From Nostoc sp. KVJ20 (lineage in GTDB: Bacteria > Cyanobacteriota > Cyanobacteriia > Cyanobacteriales > Nostocaceae): 64,000 nucleotides of DNA. Within the stretch, counting starts at the first letter, position 1; the number at the start of each line of letters is the position of its first letter. Made by a program: the position numbers and the translations under genes. Location of the stretch: NCBI RefSeq assembly GCF_001712795.1, contig NZ_KV757634.1, forward strand, positions 16,472 to 80,471, read 5' to 3'. The notes under the pieces were generated by a model, which was not told the origin of the DNA, ran no database searches, and saw only the letters and a program-made list of their open reading frames with translations. Shown here in pieces: positions 18,082 to 27,356 of the stretch.

Positions 18082-19854
18082 ATGGCTAAAAACGAAGCTA
18101 ATAATTCCGCCTTGAAAATTATTCCTTTGGGCGGTTTGCATGAAATTGGGAAAAATACCTGTCTTTTTGAGTATGACGATGAAATCATCCTGCTAGATGC
18201 AGGATTGGCTTTTCCCACAGAGGCGATGCATGGGGTAAATATTGTTCTACCAGATACGACCTATCTGCGGGAAAATCGCCACAAAATTAAAGGGATGATC
18301 GTTACTCATGGTCATGAAGACCATATCGGCGGGATTGCTTTTCATCTCAAGCAATTTGATATCCCGGTGATTTATGGCCCCAGACTAGCGATGGCAATGC
18401 TAGAGGGTAAATTAGAAGAAGCAGGAGTGCGCGATCGCACAGAATTAAGAAAAGTTATGCCCCGTGATGTCGTGCGGATTGGCAAAAACTTTTTAGTTGA
18501 ATATATCCGTAATACTCACTCCATCGCTGATAGTTTCACTGTTGCCATTCATACTCCCCTGGGTGTAGTTATTCACACAGGCGATTTTAAAATTGACCAC
18601 ACCCCAGTCGATGGTGAAAAGTTCGACCTGCAACGTCTAGCAGAACATGGTGAAAAAGGCGTTCTTTGTTTACTGAGTGATTCCACTAACGCCGAGACAC
18701 CAGGATTTACACCTTCGGAACGTTCAGTTTATCCCAATCTGGAGAGAGTATTTAGTCAAGCCACTGGGCGATTATTCGTCACCACCTTTGCTTCTAGCGT
18801 CCATCGCATCAACATGATTTTGGATATCGCCAAGAAGCAAAATCGTGTAGTGACGATTGTGGGGCGTTCCATGCTGAACTTGATTGCTCATGCTCGGAAT
18901 CTAGGTTACATCAAGTGTGAAGATAATCTACTGCAACCATTGCACGCAGTCCGCAACCTCCCTGACGAAAAAGTTTTAATTCTCACTACAGGTTCTCAGG
19001 GTGAATCGATGGCAGCAATGACCCGCATTGCTAACAAAGAACATCCTCATATTAAAATCCGCCAAGGGGATACGGTAGTATTCTCTGCTAACCCAATTCC
19101 CGGAAATACGATCGCAGTAGTCAACACCATTGATAAATTGATGATTCAAGGTGCGAAAGTGGTCTATGGACGGGATAAAGGAATTCACGTCTCCGGTCAC
19201 GGCTGTCAGGAAGAACAAAAGCTGATGATTGCCTTAACTCGACCCAAATTCTTTGTGCCATTTCACGGCGAACACCGGATGCTAGTGAAGCACGCAGAAA
19301 CGGCTCAGAGTATGGGCATTCCCGCAGAAAACATGATCATTATTCAGAATGGTGATATTGTCGAACTGACTGAAGATGCGATTCGCGTTGGTGGTAAAGT
19401 GCCATCTGGTATTGAATTAGTGGATACTACTAGTTCGGGTATGGTAAGCGCCAAAGTGCTGCAAGAACGGCAACGCATGGCTTCAGAAGGGATTATTACG
19501 ATCGCAGCTGCCATTGATTGGAATGGTAAACTGTTGGCAAAACCAGAAATTCACCTCCGGGGTGTAGTAACTAGTGTAGAGCGATCGCTCCTACAAACTT
19601 GGGTAAAACAACGCATTGAAGAAATCCTCACTGTGCGCTGGACAGAATTTGCTCCTAGCGAAGGTGAAGCAGCAGATATAGACTGGGGCGGATTGCAAGG
19701 AACTTTAGAACGAGAATTGCAACGTTCCATCCGTCGAGAATTGCAATGTCAACCATCTGTGACTTTGTTGATGCAAATTCCTGATGAGCCACCTGTGAAA
19801 GTTGCCGATGGTAGAAGGCGGCGGACTCGGACTGCTGCTCAGGTAGCATCGTAG
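18082..19854 (+). CDS. rnj: Ribonuclease J (metallo-beta-lactamase/beta-CASP RNase)
   Basis: This 590-residue enzyme has the metal-binding motif HGHEDH (76-81) of the beta-lactamase domain, a beta-CASP insert, and the C-terminal segment (SGHGCQEEQKLMIALTRPKFFVPFHGEHRML) with motifs found in RNase J. It degrades and processes RNA with endo- and 5'-3' exonuclease activities. An aaggag-type site (taaggagaaa) precedes ATG 18082. The asd-dapA-rnj order is a familiar cyanobacterial arrangement, although the 260-bp gap suggests its own promoter. The C-terminal 15 residues are basic (GRRRRTRTAAQ). Confidence 0.95.
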   Translation: MAKNEANNSALKIIPLGGLHEIGKNTCLFEYDDEIILLDAGLAFPTEAMHGVNIVLPDTTYLRENRHKIKGMIVTHGHEDHIGGIAFHLKQFDIPVIYGPRLAMAMLEGKLEEAGVRDRTELRKVMPRDVVRIGKNFLVEYIRNTHSIADSFTVAIHTPLGVVIHTGDFKIDHTPVDGEKFDLQRLAEHGEKGVLCLLSDSTNAETPGFTPSERSVYPNLERVFSQATGRLFVTTFASSVHRINMILDIAKKQNRVVTIVGRSMLNLIAHARNLGYIKCEDNLLQPLHAVRNLPDEKVLILTTGSQGESMAAMTRIANKEHPHIKIRQGDTVVFSANPIPGNTIAVVNTIDKLMIQGAKVVYGRDKGIHVSGHGCQEEQKLMIALTRPKFFVPFHGEHRMLVKHAETAQSMGIPAENMIIIQNGDIVELTEDAIRVGGKVPSGIELVDTTSSGMVSAKVLQERQRMASEGIITIAAAIDWNGKLLAKPEIHLRGVVTSVERSLLQTWVKQRIEEILTVRWTEFAPSEGEAADIDWGGLQGTLERELQRSIRRELQCQPSVTLLMQIPDEPPVKVADGRRRRTRTAAQVAS

Positions 19855-20452
19855 GGAATTTAAAGTAGAATTTCACGCAAAGGCGCAAAGACGTAGAGTT
19901 TTTCTAACGTCTTTGCGCTTTGTTGTGAGATTGAGATAGGACTTATGCACACTCTATAAATTCTCGGCGATTTTCTCTAACGCGAATAATGCAGTTAATA
20001 TCAATCATCATTGCTCATTCAAACATTAAGTATTTATAAGTTCTATGATTGGTTGCATTTTAGCAGCTAGTCATGATAAATTTAACGCTAATCAATCTCA
20101 ATTAAATATCTTAATATCTCTCAACTAATGCCACCGAAACGTTGCTAAATTGACTGCTAGCAGTTTTATAAGAATTTGAGCCATCTCCAGTCCTCTGCTA
20201 TTTGTTGAGGTTTCCACGCTTTAATTTGCTAGCCATAGCCTAAATCAAGTCTAATAATCTCCATTTTCAATACTTCGATAGATGCTTAACTGCACTTTTA
20301 ATTATGCAGTTAGGCACAGTTTAGAGCAGGGTAATGTTAAGCTACATCTCAATTTATTGAGAAAAATTATTAACTTTTACTGACATTACACCACAAAAAA
20401 GGCAAGCGCTAACTTGTCTAGATTCAAACATTAATTAATCTCATCTTCTAGT
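19855..20452. other. Intergenic region before the TonB-receptor gene
   Basis: The gap holds the hairpin described separately, then about 450 bp of AT-rich sequence without a gene. The sequence ctcaatttattgag (20348-20361) is a perfect palindrome overlapping TGAGAAAAATTATTA (20358-20372), which has partial 7-1-7 Fur symmetry. It is a weak candidate for iron regulation about 80 bp before the receptor start. Confidence 0.4.
19879..19921 (+). terminator. Hairpin after rnj
   Basis: The arms aaaggcgcaaagacgt and acgtctttgcgcttt pair over 15 bp with one bulged G around a 12-base loop, 25 bp after the rnj stop. Only a short T-rich tail follows (tgttgtg). The motif aaggcgcaaagacg is also a common Nostoc dispersed repeat. 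Confidence 0.5.
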
Positions 20453-20492
20453 ATGCAAACCGATCTGATTTTATTCAACAGTGTTCTGTTGA
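20401..20492 (+). repeat. Upstream and signal-sequence segment, copy 1 (intact receptor gene)
   Basis: This segment, from ggcaagcgctaacttg through the first 13 codons of the TonB-receptor gene, recurs at 27564-27649 with about six substitutions and a small indel. It shows that the leader of this gene exists twice in the window. Confidence 0.85.
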
Positions 20493-22861
20493 GCAGTATT
20501 TTCGTGTCCACTGCTGCTGCTGCGCCTGCACAACCTACACCGGAAAGTGAAATTCCCTACATTAGTGAAATACAATTACCGCAAACTAGCGCTCAGTTTT
20601 TATTCCAAGATACAAACGCCTCTTCAACATCGGTAGCACAAACGCCCACATCTCCAGCAGAAGAAAGTGAAGAACCTGATATTGAACTGGATGTCATCGG
20701 TACTCCACTGGTGAACTTTATCGAAGAACGTCAAAATTCACCGACAGGCGTAATTATCCTTGACCAAAAAGAAATTCAACGGTTTAATTACAGAACGATT
20801 GGCGAAGTGTTGCGTCGTCAGCCAGGTGTGGTCTTAGGAGGGCCGCCGGGAGAAGATAAAGACGTGCGACTTTTGGGTTTACCGAAAGAATATACACAAA
20901 TTTTGATTAACGGTCAGCGCTTTCCTGACGGTGGCGAAAGCCGAGAATTTAAAGTAGACCGCATTCCTGTAAGTTTAGTTGAGCGGATCGAAATTATCAG
21001 CAATCCTAGCGCCATACAAAATTCTCAGGGTGTGGCGGGTACTGTAAATATCATCCTCAAAAAAGCACCCGATGGTCGGATTGCTGACCTCACCGTTACT
21101 GGTACAACGTTAGAGACTGTAGGTCCCTTTGGTGGTGTCAGCTTTGTTTATGGTGATAGACAAGGTGACTTTAGTTACTTACTCAGCGGGGGAGTTCAAC
21201 AACGGGAAGCACCCAAAGATAAATTTAAGCAATCTTTGGATTTGCAAAACCGTCCTACCCAAGAAGAAAGAGAATATGAAAGCAAAAGTCTTTTCGATAT
21301 TAGTCTAGCACCGCGCTTTGTTTGGCAGGTGTCTGCCAAAGATACCCTCAGTTTTGACCCCTTCTTTTTGCAAACCAACGAAGAAAAAGACGCAATCCGC
21401 AACGTCAATAACCAGAAGTTCTTTTCTCCTAGTGGTAGACTTCAGGAGCTACAACAGCAAACTATCAGTCTTGATGAAGATAAAACAATTACTGGTTGGC
21501 GTTTAGGCGGTAGCTGGGAGCATCAATTGAGTTCTACTGCTGACATAACATTGGGGTTGTTATTCCAGCAGACAGATGAAAGCAAGGACAAGATAGAGCG
21601 AACAAATAGCACCACTACTACTTTTCGGAATGCTGCTGGTAGTCCCATAGATACCGCAAGACCTCTAAGAAATACCGACATCATCAAGCGCGAGGACGAA
21701 ACAAAAACTGACCAAGAGTTGTTGATAACCTTGGGCTTTAACTTCCGCCCTTGGGAAAACCACAAATTCACAATGGGGCTAGAAGGAAGTCTGCGCGATC
21801 GCGAGAAAAAGAAAATTAGTACTGAACAGCAAATAACACCTGTGCTTTTAGCCGCGGTTGAAAAAACTGGCCCCAAGGATATTTATGGTATTGAAGAAAA
21901 TCAACTAAATCTTTTCGTCCAAGACGAAATTCGCTTGGGTGAGAAACATACCCTCACGGCGGGAGTGCGAATGGAAGCATTTGACAATAAAGCTACCGCC
22001 GCTGATAACAGCGCCATTGGCCAGTCAGGTACTATATTTAACCCTTCGTTGCACTACAAATACCAAGTTTTTCCAACAACTGTTTTTCGCTTAAGTACAG
22101 CGCGGACTATTCGCCGTCCTAAATTCGATGATCTCATCCCCTTCCGCGAATCAAAAAATGGCACCTTACTCCAACCTGATGTGATTGGAAATCCAAATTT
22201 GAAACCGGAAACTTCTCTTGGTGTAGAGGCGGGAATTGAACAATCTTGGGGAAATAATACTGGGGCGTTTGGCTTAAATGGTTTCTATCGTTGGGTAGAT
22301 GACAAAATCGAGAATGATACAAACTTCAATTCGACGAACAATCGCTATGAACAATCATTCCGAAATGTGGGAGATGGAAAAATTTATGGGTTGCGAGTAG
22401 ATTTACAAACGCGCACACCTTTTTTGGGTTTACCAAACTTGACCTTATTTGGTAATGTTTCTTTCCTTGGTTCAGAAGTGGAAGACCAAATAAGTAGAGA
22501 AATTCGCCGTTTTAAAGAACAACCAGCATACGTAGCAAATCTGGGTTTTGACTACGTTATTCCAGAGTGGGGGATGAATTTTGGTTTAAGCTACAACATT
22601 CTACCTGGCTTTGAAAACCGTGAACTCAAAGATGGCAAAAACGAAGTTACTAACCAAGCCGGAGAAAATGCTCTAGATGCTTACGTAGCTTTCCGGTTAA
22701 CAAATAATGTCCAGTTGAGTTTATTTGGTAAGAACCTACTGGCGGCTGAAAGAAGTAAATCCCGTAGTATTTTTGATACTTCTGGTGTGTTTGAAAGTTC
22801 TCGTATTGAGCAGGAAACAGCAGAAAGACTGTATGGTATTAGTATGTCATGGCAATTTTAA
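20453..22861 (+). CDS. TonB-dependent outer-membrane receptor
   Basis: This 802-residue protein has an N-terminal signal-like hydrophobic stretch (residues 4-24, ending near AAAAP), then a plug domain at about 80-205. The plug includes FNYRTIGEVLRRQPGV, DKDVRLLGLPKEYTQILING and RIPVSLVERIEIISNPSA. The remainder is beta-barrel strands ending in the typical final aromatic strand (YGISMSWQF). Such receptors import iron-siderophores, haem or cobalamin using TonB energy. The cyanobacterial AMIN domain seen in many siderophore receptors is absent. The ligand is unknown. Nearby iron-permease and receptor-remnant genes support a metal role. Confidence 0.88.
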   Translation: MQTDLILFNSVLLSSIFVSTAAAAPAQPTPESEIPYISEIQLPQTSAQFLFQDTNASSTSVAQTPTSPAEESEEPDIELDVIGTPLVNFIEERQNSPTGVIILDQKEIQRFNYRTIGEVLRRQPGVVLGGPPGEDKDVRLLGLPKEYTQILINGQRFPDGGESREFKVDRIPVSLVERIEIISNPSAIQNSQGVAGTVNIILKKAPDGRIADLTVTGTTLETVGPFGGVSFVYGDRQGDFSYLLSGGVQQREAPKDKFKQSLDLQNRPTQEEREYESKSLFDISLAPRFVWQVSAKDTLSFDPFFLQTNEEKDAIRNVNNQKFFSPSGRLQELQQQTISLDEDKTITGWRLGGSWEHQLSSTADITLGLLFQQTDESKDKIERTNSTTTTFRNAAGSPIDTARPLRNTDIIKREDETKTDQELLITLGFNFRPWENHKFTMGLEGSLRDREKKKISTEQQITPVLLAAVEKTGPKDIYGIEENQLNLFVQDEIRLGEKHTLTAGVRMEAFDNKATAADNSAIGQSGTIFNPSLHYKYQVFPTTVFRLSTARTIRRPKFDDLIPFRESKNGTLLQPDVIGNPNLKPETSLGVEAGIEQSWGNNTGAFGLNGFYRWVDDKIENDTNFNSTNNRYEQSFRNVGDGKIYGLRVDLQTRTPFLGLPNLTLFGNVSFLGSEVEDQISREIRRFKEQPAYVANLGFDYVIPEWGMNFGLSYNILPGFENRELKDGKNEVTNQAGENALDAYVAFRLTNNVQLSLFGKNLLAAERSKSRSIFDTSGVFESSRIEQETAERLYGISMSWQF

Positions 22862-22922
22862 GTTTTGATTTTTGTTCGAGTAATTTACAATCTCAGTAAA
22901 GCCTCAGTTCAAAAATGATGCT

Positions 22923-23816
22923 ATGAATAACCCAGATCATCGAATTAGTAGAGAACTAGCCCCAGAAATTTTTCAGCTTGCGTCTGAATTATACGCTCAA
23001 AAACAGCAGGAATATTCTCTCCAAGAATTAATAATCATCGGAGAAGAAGCAAAGATTCCGGCTGAATTTATTCAGCAAGCGACGGAGTTAATTCTACTGA
23101 AGCAGAAAAATCAAGAAATTCAAGGTCACAAAAAACAAAACCGATTTAAACTAGCCTTACTCGGAGTGCTAGCAACAGGAGGAACTTTAATAATAGGCGG
23201 ATGGACATATAATCAACTATCTGCTATTAATAGTAGCCCTCAATCTCCAGTGGGAATTTTACCTGGCAAAAATGAAAAAAATCACGCTGGAAATGTTGAG
23301 CGTTATCTGCTAAATAAAGAGGGTTTAGTTGATGGACTTTTACTTAGTGATGCTAAACAGGTCAAGTTTCCACCCCATTTCAGTGAACAAATAGTAGCTG
23401 CTATAAAACCAAAAGATTCTGTAGAAGTTGTTGGGAAATTGGGGACTCTTAGTGTTTATGGACAAGAAATAGAAGCTCATACTGTTACCAACACTCAAAC
23501 TAAAGCAATTGTTGCCAAACAACCGAAACCTAAAGGTCGGAAAAAACCAGAACCGACTGATTTAGTTACTCGCAACATTGAAGATTCCGTTCAACATTGG
23601 CTAGTGAATGATAAAGGAGAAATTAAAGGCGCAATTTTAACATCTGGAACTCAAGTCCAATTTGCTAAACCTTTGGGTAAAAGCTTAAATAAAGTGGCAA
23701 AAATAGGTAGACAAATCAAAGCTGATGGAGTTGGTAAGCAAACTCCTCATGGTGATATTGTAGAAGTAATATCACTGCAAATTGATGGTAATGTCTTGCC
23801 AAATGCCAATTATTGA
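22923..23816 (+). CDS. Single-pass membrane protein with an internal domain duplication
   Basis: I do not recognise a named family for this 297-residue protein. Residues 1-78 are a charged helical domain, and 79-103 (LALLGVLATGGTLIIGGWTYNQL) are a membrane segment. Two similar domains follow at about 122-185 (VERYLLNKEGLVDGLLLSDAKQ) and 218-290 (VQHWLVNDKGEIKGAILTSGTQ), each ending in a strand like VEVVG/IKADG, and a Lys/Pro linker joins them. It starts 61 bp after the TonB-receptor stop and is likely in its operon; a periplasmic accessory role in uptake is inference. Confidence 0.65.
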   Translation: MNNPDHRISRELAPEIFQLASELYAQKQQEYSLQELIIIGEEAKIPAEFIQQATELILLKQKNQEIQGHKKQNRFKLALLGVLATGGTLIIGGWTYNQLSAINSSPQSPVGILPGKNEKNHAGNVERYLLNKEGLVDGLLLSDAKQVKFPPHFSEQIVAAIKPKDSVEVVGKLGTLSVYGQEIEAHTVTNTQTKAIVAKQPKPKGRKKPEPTDLVTRNIEDSVQHWLVNDKGEIKGAILTSGTQVQFAKPLGKSLNKVAKIGRQIKADGVGKQTPHGDIVEVISLQIDGNVLPNANY

Positions 23817-23862
23817 CGAAGAATTCAGAATTCAGGAGTCAGAATTCTGTTCGATAAAGGAA

Positions 23863-24282
23863 TTACTCGGAAAATTGGTAACGGGTAATCCGTTTGACTG
23901 TTGTTAAATCTAATCCCAATTCCTGAGTAATTCCTGCTTCAATAGCAGCAATATCTGTGGTAGGTAATTCGAGTTCTAAAGTTTTGATGGCTGAGTCTGC
24001 TGTCCTAATAGTTACTTTCGTAAATCCTACCTGCTCCTTAATCTCTGCTTTAATAGCTAATACGGTGACAGATAACTGAACCTTTATTTGATTATTTGCT
24101 TCTAAATAGGATTGAGTATTGTATTTATAACTTAACATTTGGTTAGCGACGCTCTTTCCCCCAAACCAAATGCTCATTCCAATTAGGGGTAATGGTAGCC
24201 AAAATTCTAACCCCAAAGTAAAAATTGAGCGCCAGATGGTTAAAAGGGGGTTGCGATCGCGCATAAGAATCAAGAGCGACAA
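23863..24282 (-). CDS. Small membrane-anchored hypothetical protein
   Basis: This 139-residue protein has a membrane segment at about 20-40 (IFTLGLEFWLPLPLIGMSIWFGG) and a soluble alpha/beta part with KVTIRTADSAIKTLELELPTTDIAAIEAGI. I recognise no family. It is divergent from the response regulator gene, and the 70-bp spacer holds an inverted TGAGAATA/TATTCTCA pair. Coupling to iron status or to the regulator is possible only by position. Confidence 0.6.
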   Translation of the reverse strand: MSLLILMRDRNPLLTIWRSIFTLGLEFWLPLPLIGMSIWFGGKSVANQMLSYKYNTQSYLEANNQIKVQLSVTVLAIKAEIKEQVGFTKVTIRTADSAIKTLELELPTTDIAAIEAGITQELGLDLTTVKRITRYQFSE

Positions 24283-24288
24283 TTTTAA

Positions 24289-24325
24289 TGAGAATAACTA
24301 GCATTATTGTAAGATAATATTCTCA
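24289..24325. promoter_or_regulatory. Fur-box-like and inverted-repeat sequence in a divergent promoter
   Basis: Bases 24290-24308 match the classical Fur consensus GATAATGATAATCATTATC at 13 of 19 positions. In addition TGAGAATA (24289-24296) and TATTCTCA (24318-24325) are perfect inverse copies. The site lies between two divergent starts in an iron-related neighbourhood. Binding is predicted, not shown. Confidence 0.35.
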
Positions 24326-24354
24326 TCTTTCTGTGTAAATTGTTGACGATCGCT

Positions 24355-25035
24355 ATGAAAATATTGGTAGTCGAAGACGATCCAGAACTTTTAGAACCTT
24401 TAAATACAGCCCTGTCGAGAGCTGGACATATTGTAGATGGGGTTGGTAACTGTGAACTAGCCACCTGCTTAATAGGTGAACAAGATTATGATTTGCTGAT
24501 ACTCGATTGGATGCTACCTACAGGAAGTGGTATTTATCTATGTCAACAATACCGACATACAGGGAAAACATCGCCTGTATTGATGCTCACCGCCAAAGAC
24601 AGTATCTCCGATAAGGTTAAGGGACTAGATGCCGGAGCAGATGACTATATTGTTAAACCTGTAGATATGCTGGAGTTACTAGCACGAGTGAGAGCTTTGG
24701 GAAGGCGATCGCCTGTTTGGCAAGACCAAATCTTAAAATTTACCGACTTACAACTGAATTTAGATACCCACACCGCACAACGACAACAGCAACAAGTCCA
24801 ACTCTCTGTTCGTGAATGTCAATTACTAGAATACTTCTTGCGCCATCCCTCTCAAATTTTAAGCCGTGACCAATTAGAGCAAGCATTATGGACATGGGAT
24901 GCAGAACCAGGAACTAATGCAATTACAGTCCAGATTCAACGATTACGACAGCGTTTACAACAGATAGGTGCTGACCAGTGGATTGAAACAGTATATGGTT
25001 TGGGATATCGTTTAAGCGTACCTAACTCACATTAA
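24355..25035 (+). CDS. OmpR/PhoB-family response regulator
   Basis: This 227-residue regulator has a receiver domain with acidic pocket EDD (7-9), phospho-acceptor Asp51 (LILDWMLP) and conserved Lys in IVKPVD. The C-terminal winged helix has QVQLSVRECQLLEYFLRHP and VQIQRLRQRL. I choose ATG 24355 because the open frame from TTG 24340 adds residues before the first receiver strand (MKILVVEDDP). No histidine kinase gene is adjacent, so its sensor is elsewhere. It may control the neighbouring iron-transport genes, which is inference. Confidence 0.9.
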   Translation: MKILVVEDDPELLEPLNTALSRAGHIVDGVGNCELATCLIGEQDYDLLILDWMLPTGSGIYLCQQYRHTGKTSPVLMLTAKDSISDKVKGLDAGADDYIVKPVDMLELLARVRALGRRSPVWQDQILKFTDLQLNLDTHTAQRQQQQVQLSVRECQLLEYFLRHPSQILSRDQLEQALWTWDAEPGTNAITVQIQRLRQRLQQIGADQWIETVYGLGYRLSVPNSH

Positions 25036-25121
25036 ATAATTCGTAATTCGTAATGACGCTCCTGCGTCGCTAACGCTGCGCTAACGTAATTCGTAATTAT
25101 GTTTATGACTAATACTACCTC

Positions 25122-25970
25122 ATGCGTCGAGATTCAATCTTTTACAAACTTTTTCAACAATATCCTACTCTGTTATTTCAAGTACTAGCAACACCCCCAA
25201 GCAATGCAGATGCTTATCGGTTTGATTCGGTAGCTGTCAAAGAACCTAAATTTGAAATTGATGGGGTGTTTCTTCCGCCAGAAAACGCAGGGAAAGGAGT
25301 TGTATATTTCTGCGAGGTACAGTTCCAAAAAGATGAACAGCTTTACGAAAGAGCATTTGCGGAATCTTCACTATATTTCTACCGTAACCGTGGTAGGTTT
25401 AGCGACTGGCAAACAGTAATAATTTATCCATCCCGTAGTATAGAACAAATTGATATTCATCCTCATCGCTCATTACTTAATGGTGAACAAGTCCATCGAG
25501 TATATTTGGATGAATTGGGGGATGTTCGTCAATTACCTATATGGGTAGCATTGATGGTACTTACTACTGTAGAGGAAAGCCAAGCACCAGAAGAAGCTAG
25601 GTATTTATTAACCAGAACTCGTGAAGAAGTAACTGAACAATCGAGTCGCGCCATAATAGAAATGATTACCACAATTATGGTGTACAGGTTTGAACAATTA
25701 AGCAGAACAGAGGTTGAGTCTATGTTGGGAATAACACTCAAGGAAACGAGAGTTTATCGAGAAATCAAGGAAGAAGGACGTGAGGAAGGGCGTGAAGAAG
25801 CAACAGTTAATCTAGTTATCCGACTGCTAACTAAGCGCTTTGGAGAAATATCTGGGGAAATACGCTCCTCTATTGCTAGTTTACCTTTGCCTGTTCTGGA
25901 AGATTTGAGCGAAGCATTGTTAGATTTTACCAGTTTGGCTGATTTACAGGCTTGGTTAGAAGGGCGTTGA
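25122..25970 (+). CDS. Rpn-family PD-(D/E)XK nuclease-like protein (DUF2887 type)
   Basis: This 282-residue protein begins MRRDSIFYKLFQQYPTLLF and has the nuclease-like motif Asp47 (FEIDGVF) and Glu65-x-Gln67 (CEVQFQKD), matching the Rpn/transposase_31 superfamily. The C-terminal part (RLLTKRFGEISGEI and LADLQAWL) matches the DUF4351 tail of many cyanobacterial relatives. A charged EEGREEGREEA hinge lies between them. Rpn proteins promote RecA-independent recombination in E. coli and may act as toxins. They are numerous in Nostoc genomes and often patchy, so this is probably an accessory gene. Confidence 0.85.
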   Translation: MRRDSIFYKLFQQYPTLLFQVLATPPSNADAYRFDSVAVKEPKFEIDGVFLPPENAGKGVVYFCEVQFQKDEQLYERAFAESSLYFYRNRGRFSDWQTVIIYPSRSIEQIDIHPHRSLLNGEQVHRVYLDELGDVRQLPIWVALMVLTTVEESQAPEEARYLLTRTREEVTEQSSRAIIEMITTIMVYRFEQLSRTEVESMLGITLKETRVYREIKEEGREEGREEATVNLVIRLLTKRFGEISGEIRSSIASLPLPVLEDLSEALLDFTSLADLQAWLEGR

Positions 25971-26069
25971 GGTGAAGTAGGCGGACAAAAATCCCAATTC
26001 TCTTGTTATTTTTCTGTTATGTTTTTCTGTCAAACTCTTCGTATTCACGATACTGAGCCAAAAGACCTT

Positions 26070-26426
26070 ATGTTACGGAGAGTTTTTCTAGCTAATACTG
26101 TAACTGCGATCGCCTCTACACTCCTTTTACCAGCAGCAGCTTTGGCGAAACCGTCAGAGGATAAAGCTAAAAAGGAAAAAGACCGCAAGCATAAGTCCCA
26201 AAAGTCCAAGGATCATCCAAGTGAAAAAGGTGCGACCGAAAGCGAGACTAAACCAGTAGCAGATTCCGAAACTACTGAAGAAGAAAAGATTGCTGCTAAG
26301 GCTGAAGAAGTAAAAAAACATAAGTCAAAAAAATCAAAGCATCGTCCAGATCAGGAAAAATCTGTTAAAGGTAAAGAATCTACGACTATTGAAACCGTAG
26401 AACCATCACTTACCGGAACTATTTAA
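26070..26426 (+). CDS. Lys-rich exported protein coupled to an iron-permease gene
   Basis: From ATG 26070 the protein is 118 residues with a clear signal peptide (MLRRVFLANTVTAIASTLLLPAAALA). A mature part composed almost wholly of Lys, Glu, Ser and Asp follows, with KHKSQKSKDH and KHKSKKSKHR repeats. The upstream in-frame ATG at 26019 would bury the signal, so I prefer 26070. The stop is only six bases before the FTR1-type permease start, so both are co-transcribed. Histidines and carboxylates could bind metal outside the membrane. In EfeUO-type systems a periplasmic partner delivers iron, but this protein is not EfeO-like. Confidence 0.65.
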   Translation: MLRRVFLANTVTAIASTLLLPAAALAKPSEDKAKKEKDRKHKSQKSKDHPSEKGATESETKPVADSETTEEEKIAAKAEEVKKHKSKKSKHRPDQEKSVKGKESTTIETVEPSLTGTI

Positions 26427-26432
26427 CTTCCT

Positions 26433-27356
26433 ATGAATTGGAGTGCTGCATTACCAACTTTTTTTATCACCCTCAGAGAAGGTGTAGAGGCTGCTTTAGT
26501 TGTCGGGATTGTCTTCGCTTGTTTACAACAAGCTGAACAACAAAAACTGCATCGTTGGGTATATTTAGGAATTTTTAGTGCCACTATAGCTAGTTTTGTA
26601 GTTGGTTTATTACTAAATTTAAGTATCCAAGGATTGCAGACATCTGATCTACTTTATGCGCCTGTCTTCAAGCAATTATTTGAGGTGGGACTGGGTGTAA
26701 TTGCGATCGCAATGCTGAGTTGGATGCTGATTTGGATGACTAAACAAGCACGATTTCTCAAAGCTGAGATTGAGGGTTCTGTCAAAAGTGCGTTAGGACA
26801 AGATAAGCAATCAGCTTGGGCGATTTTCAGCCTAATTTTTATCGCCGTATTTCGAGAAGGCTTAGAGACGGCTTTGTTTATCGTCGCTAAGTTTCAAGAA
26901 GGTTGGACACCAGTACTTGGCGCGATCGCCGGATTAAGTGTCGCAGTTGTGATTGGTATGCTGCTATTCAAATGGAGCATCCGCATTAATTTGAGTCAAT
27001 TTTTCCAAATAATGGGCGTATTTCTGCTGCTAATTGTCTCTGGATTGGTGATTTCTGCTTTGCGACACTTAGATGCAGCTGCGATCGCCTGGAGTCAAAT
27101 CAACTCCTCAGTTGCAGATATTTGTGGGCTAAGTAATACCTCTTGTATTTTGGGGCCCCAGGTTTGGGATCTCTCAGCGATTTTACCTGATCGGCAGTTT
27201 CCCGGCATTTTGCTAAAAACTATATTTGGCTACACCCAAAAGCTGTATCTACTTCAGGCTTTTGGATATTTGCTCTTTTGGGCGATCGTCGGTAGCCTCT
27301 ACTTCCGCAGTCTTAGCCAACCTCAGCAATTAAAACCAGTAACCAAACTCAATTAA
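26433..27356 (+). CDS. FTR1/EfeU-family iron permease
   Basis: This 307-residue protein has about seven membrane segments and two REXXE signatures, REGVE at residues 15-19 and REGLE at 141-145. These line the ferric-iron path in the FTR1/EfeU oxidase-dependent permease family. The long connection between the last segments (SVADICGLSNTSCILGPQVW) contains two cysteines, probably periplasmic. It follows a small exported Lys-rich protein by six bases. No multicopper ferroxidase or EfeO/B gene is present, so the ferroxidase partner is unknown. Confidence 0.88.
   Translation: MNWSAALPTFFITLREGVEAALVVGIVFACLQQAEQQKLHRWVYLGIFSATIASFVVGLLLNLSIQGLQTSDLLYAPVFKQLFEVGLGVIAIAMLSWMLIWMTKQARFLKAEIEGSVKSALGQDKQSAWAIFSLIFIAVFREGLETALFIVAKFQEGWTPVLGAIAGLSVAVVIGMLLFKWSIRINLSQFFQIMGVFLLLIVSGLVISALRHLDAAAIAWSQINSSVADICGLSNTSCILGPQVWDLSAILPDRQFPGILLKTIFGYTQKLYLLQAFGYLLFWAIVGSLYFRSLSQPQQLKPVTKLN

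Noticed and set aside
18012..18218. Minus-strand frames overlapping rnj, clpX, groEL and other genes
   Set aside because: They lie opposite strongly conserved coding sequence, lack ribosome sites and have no protein-like motifs.
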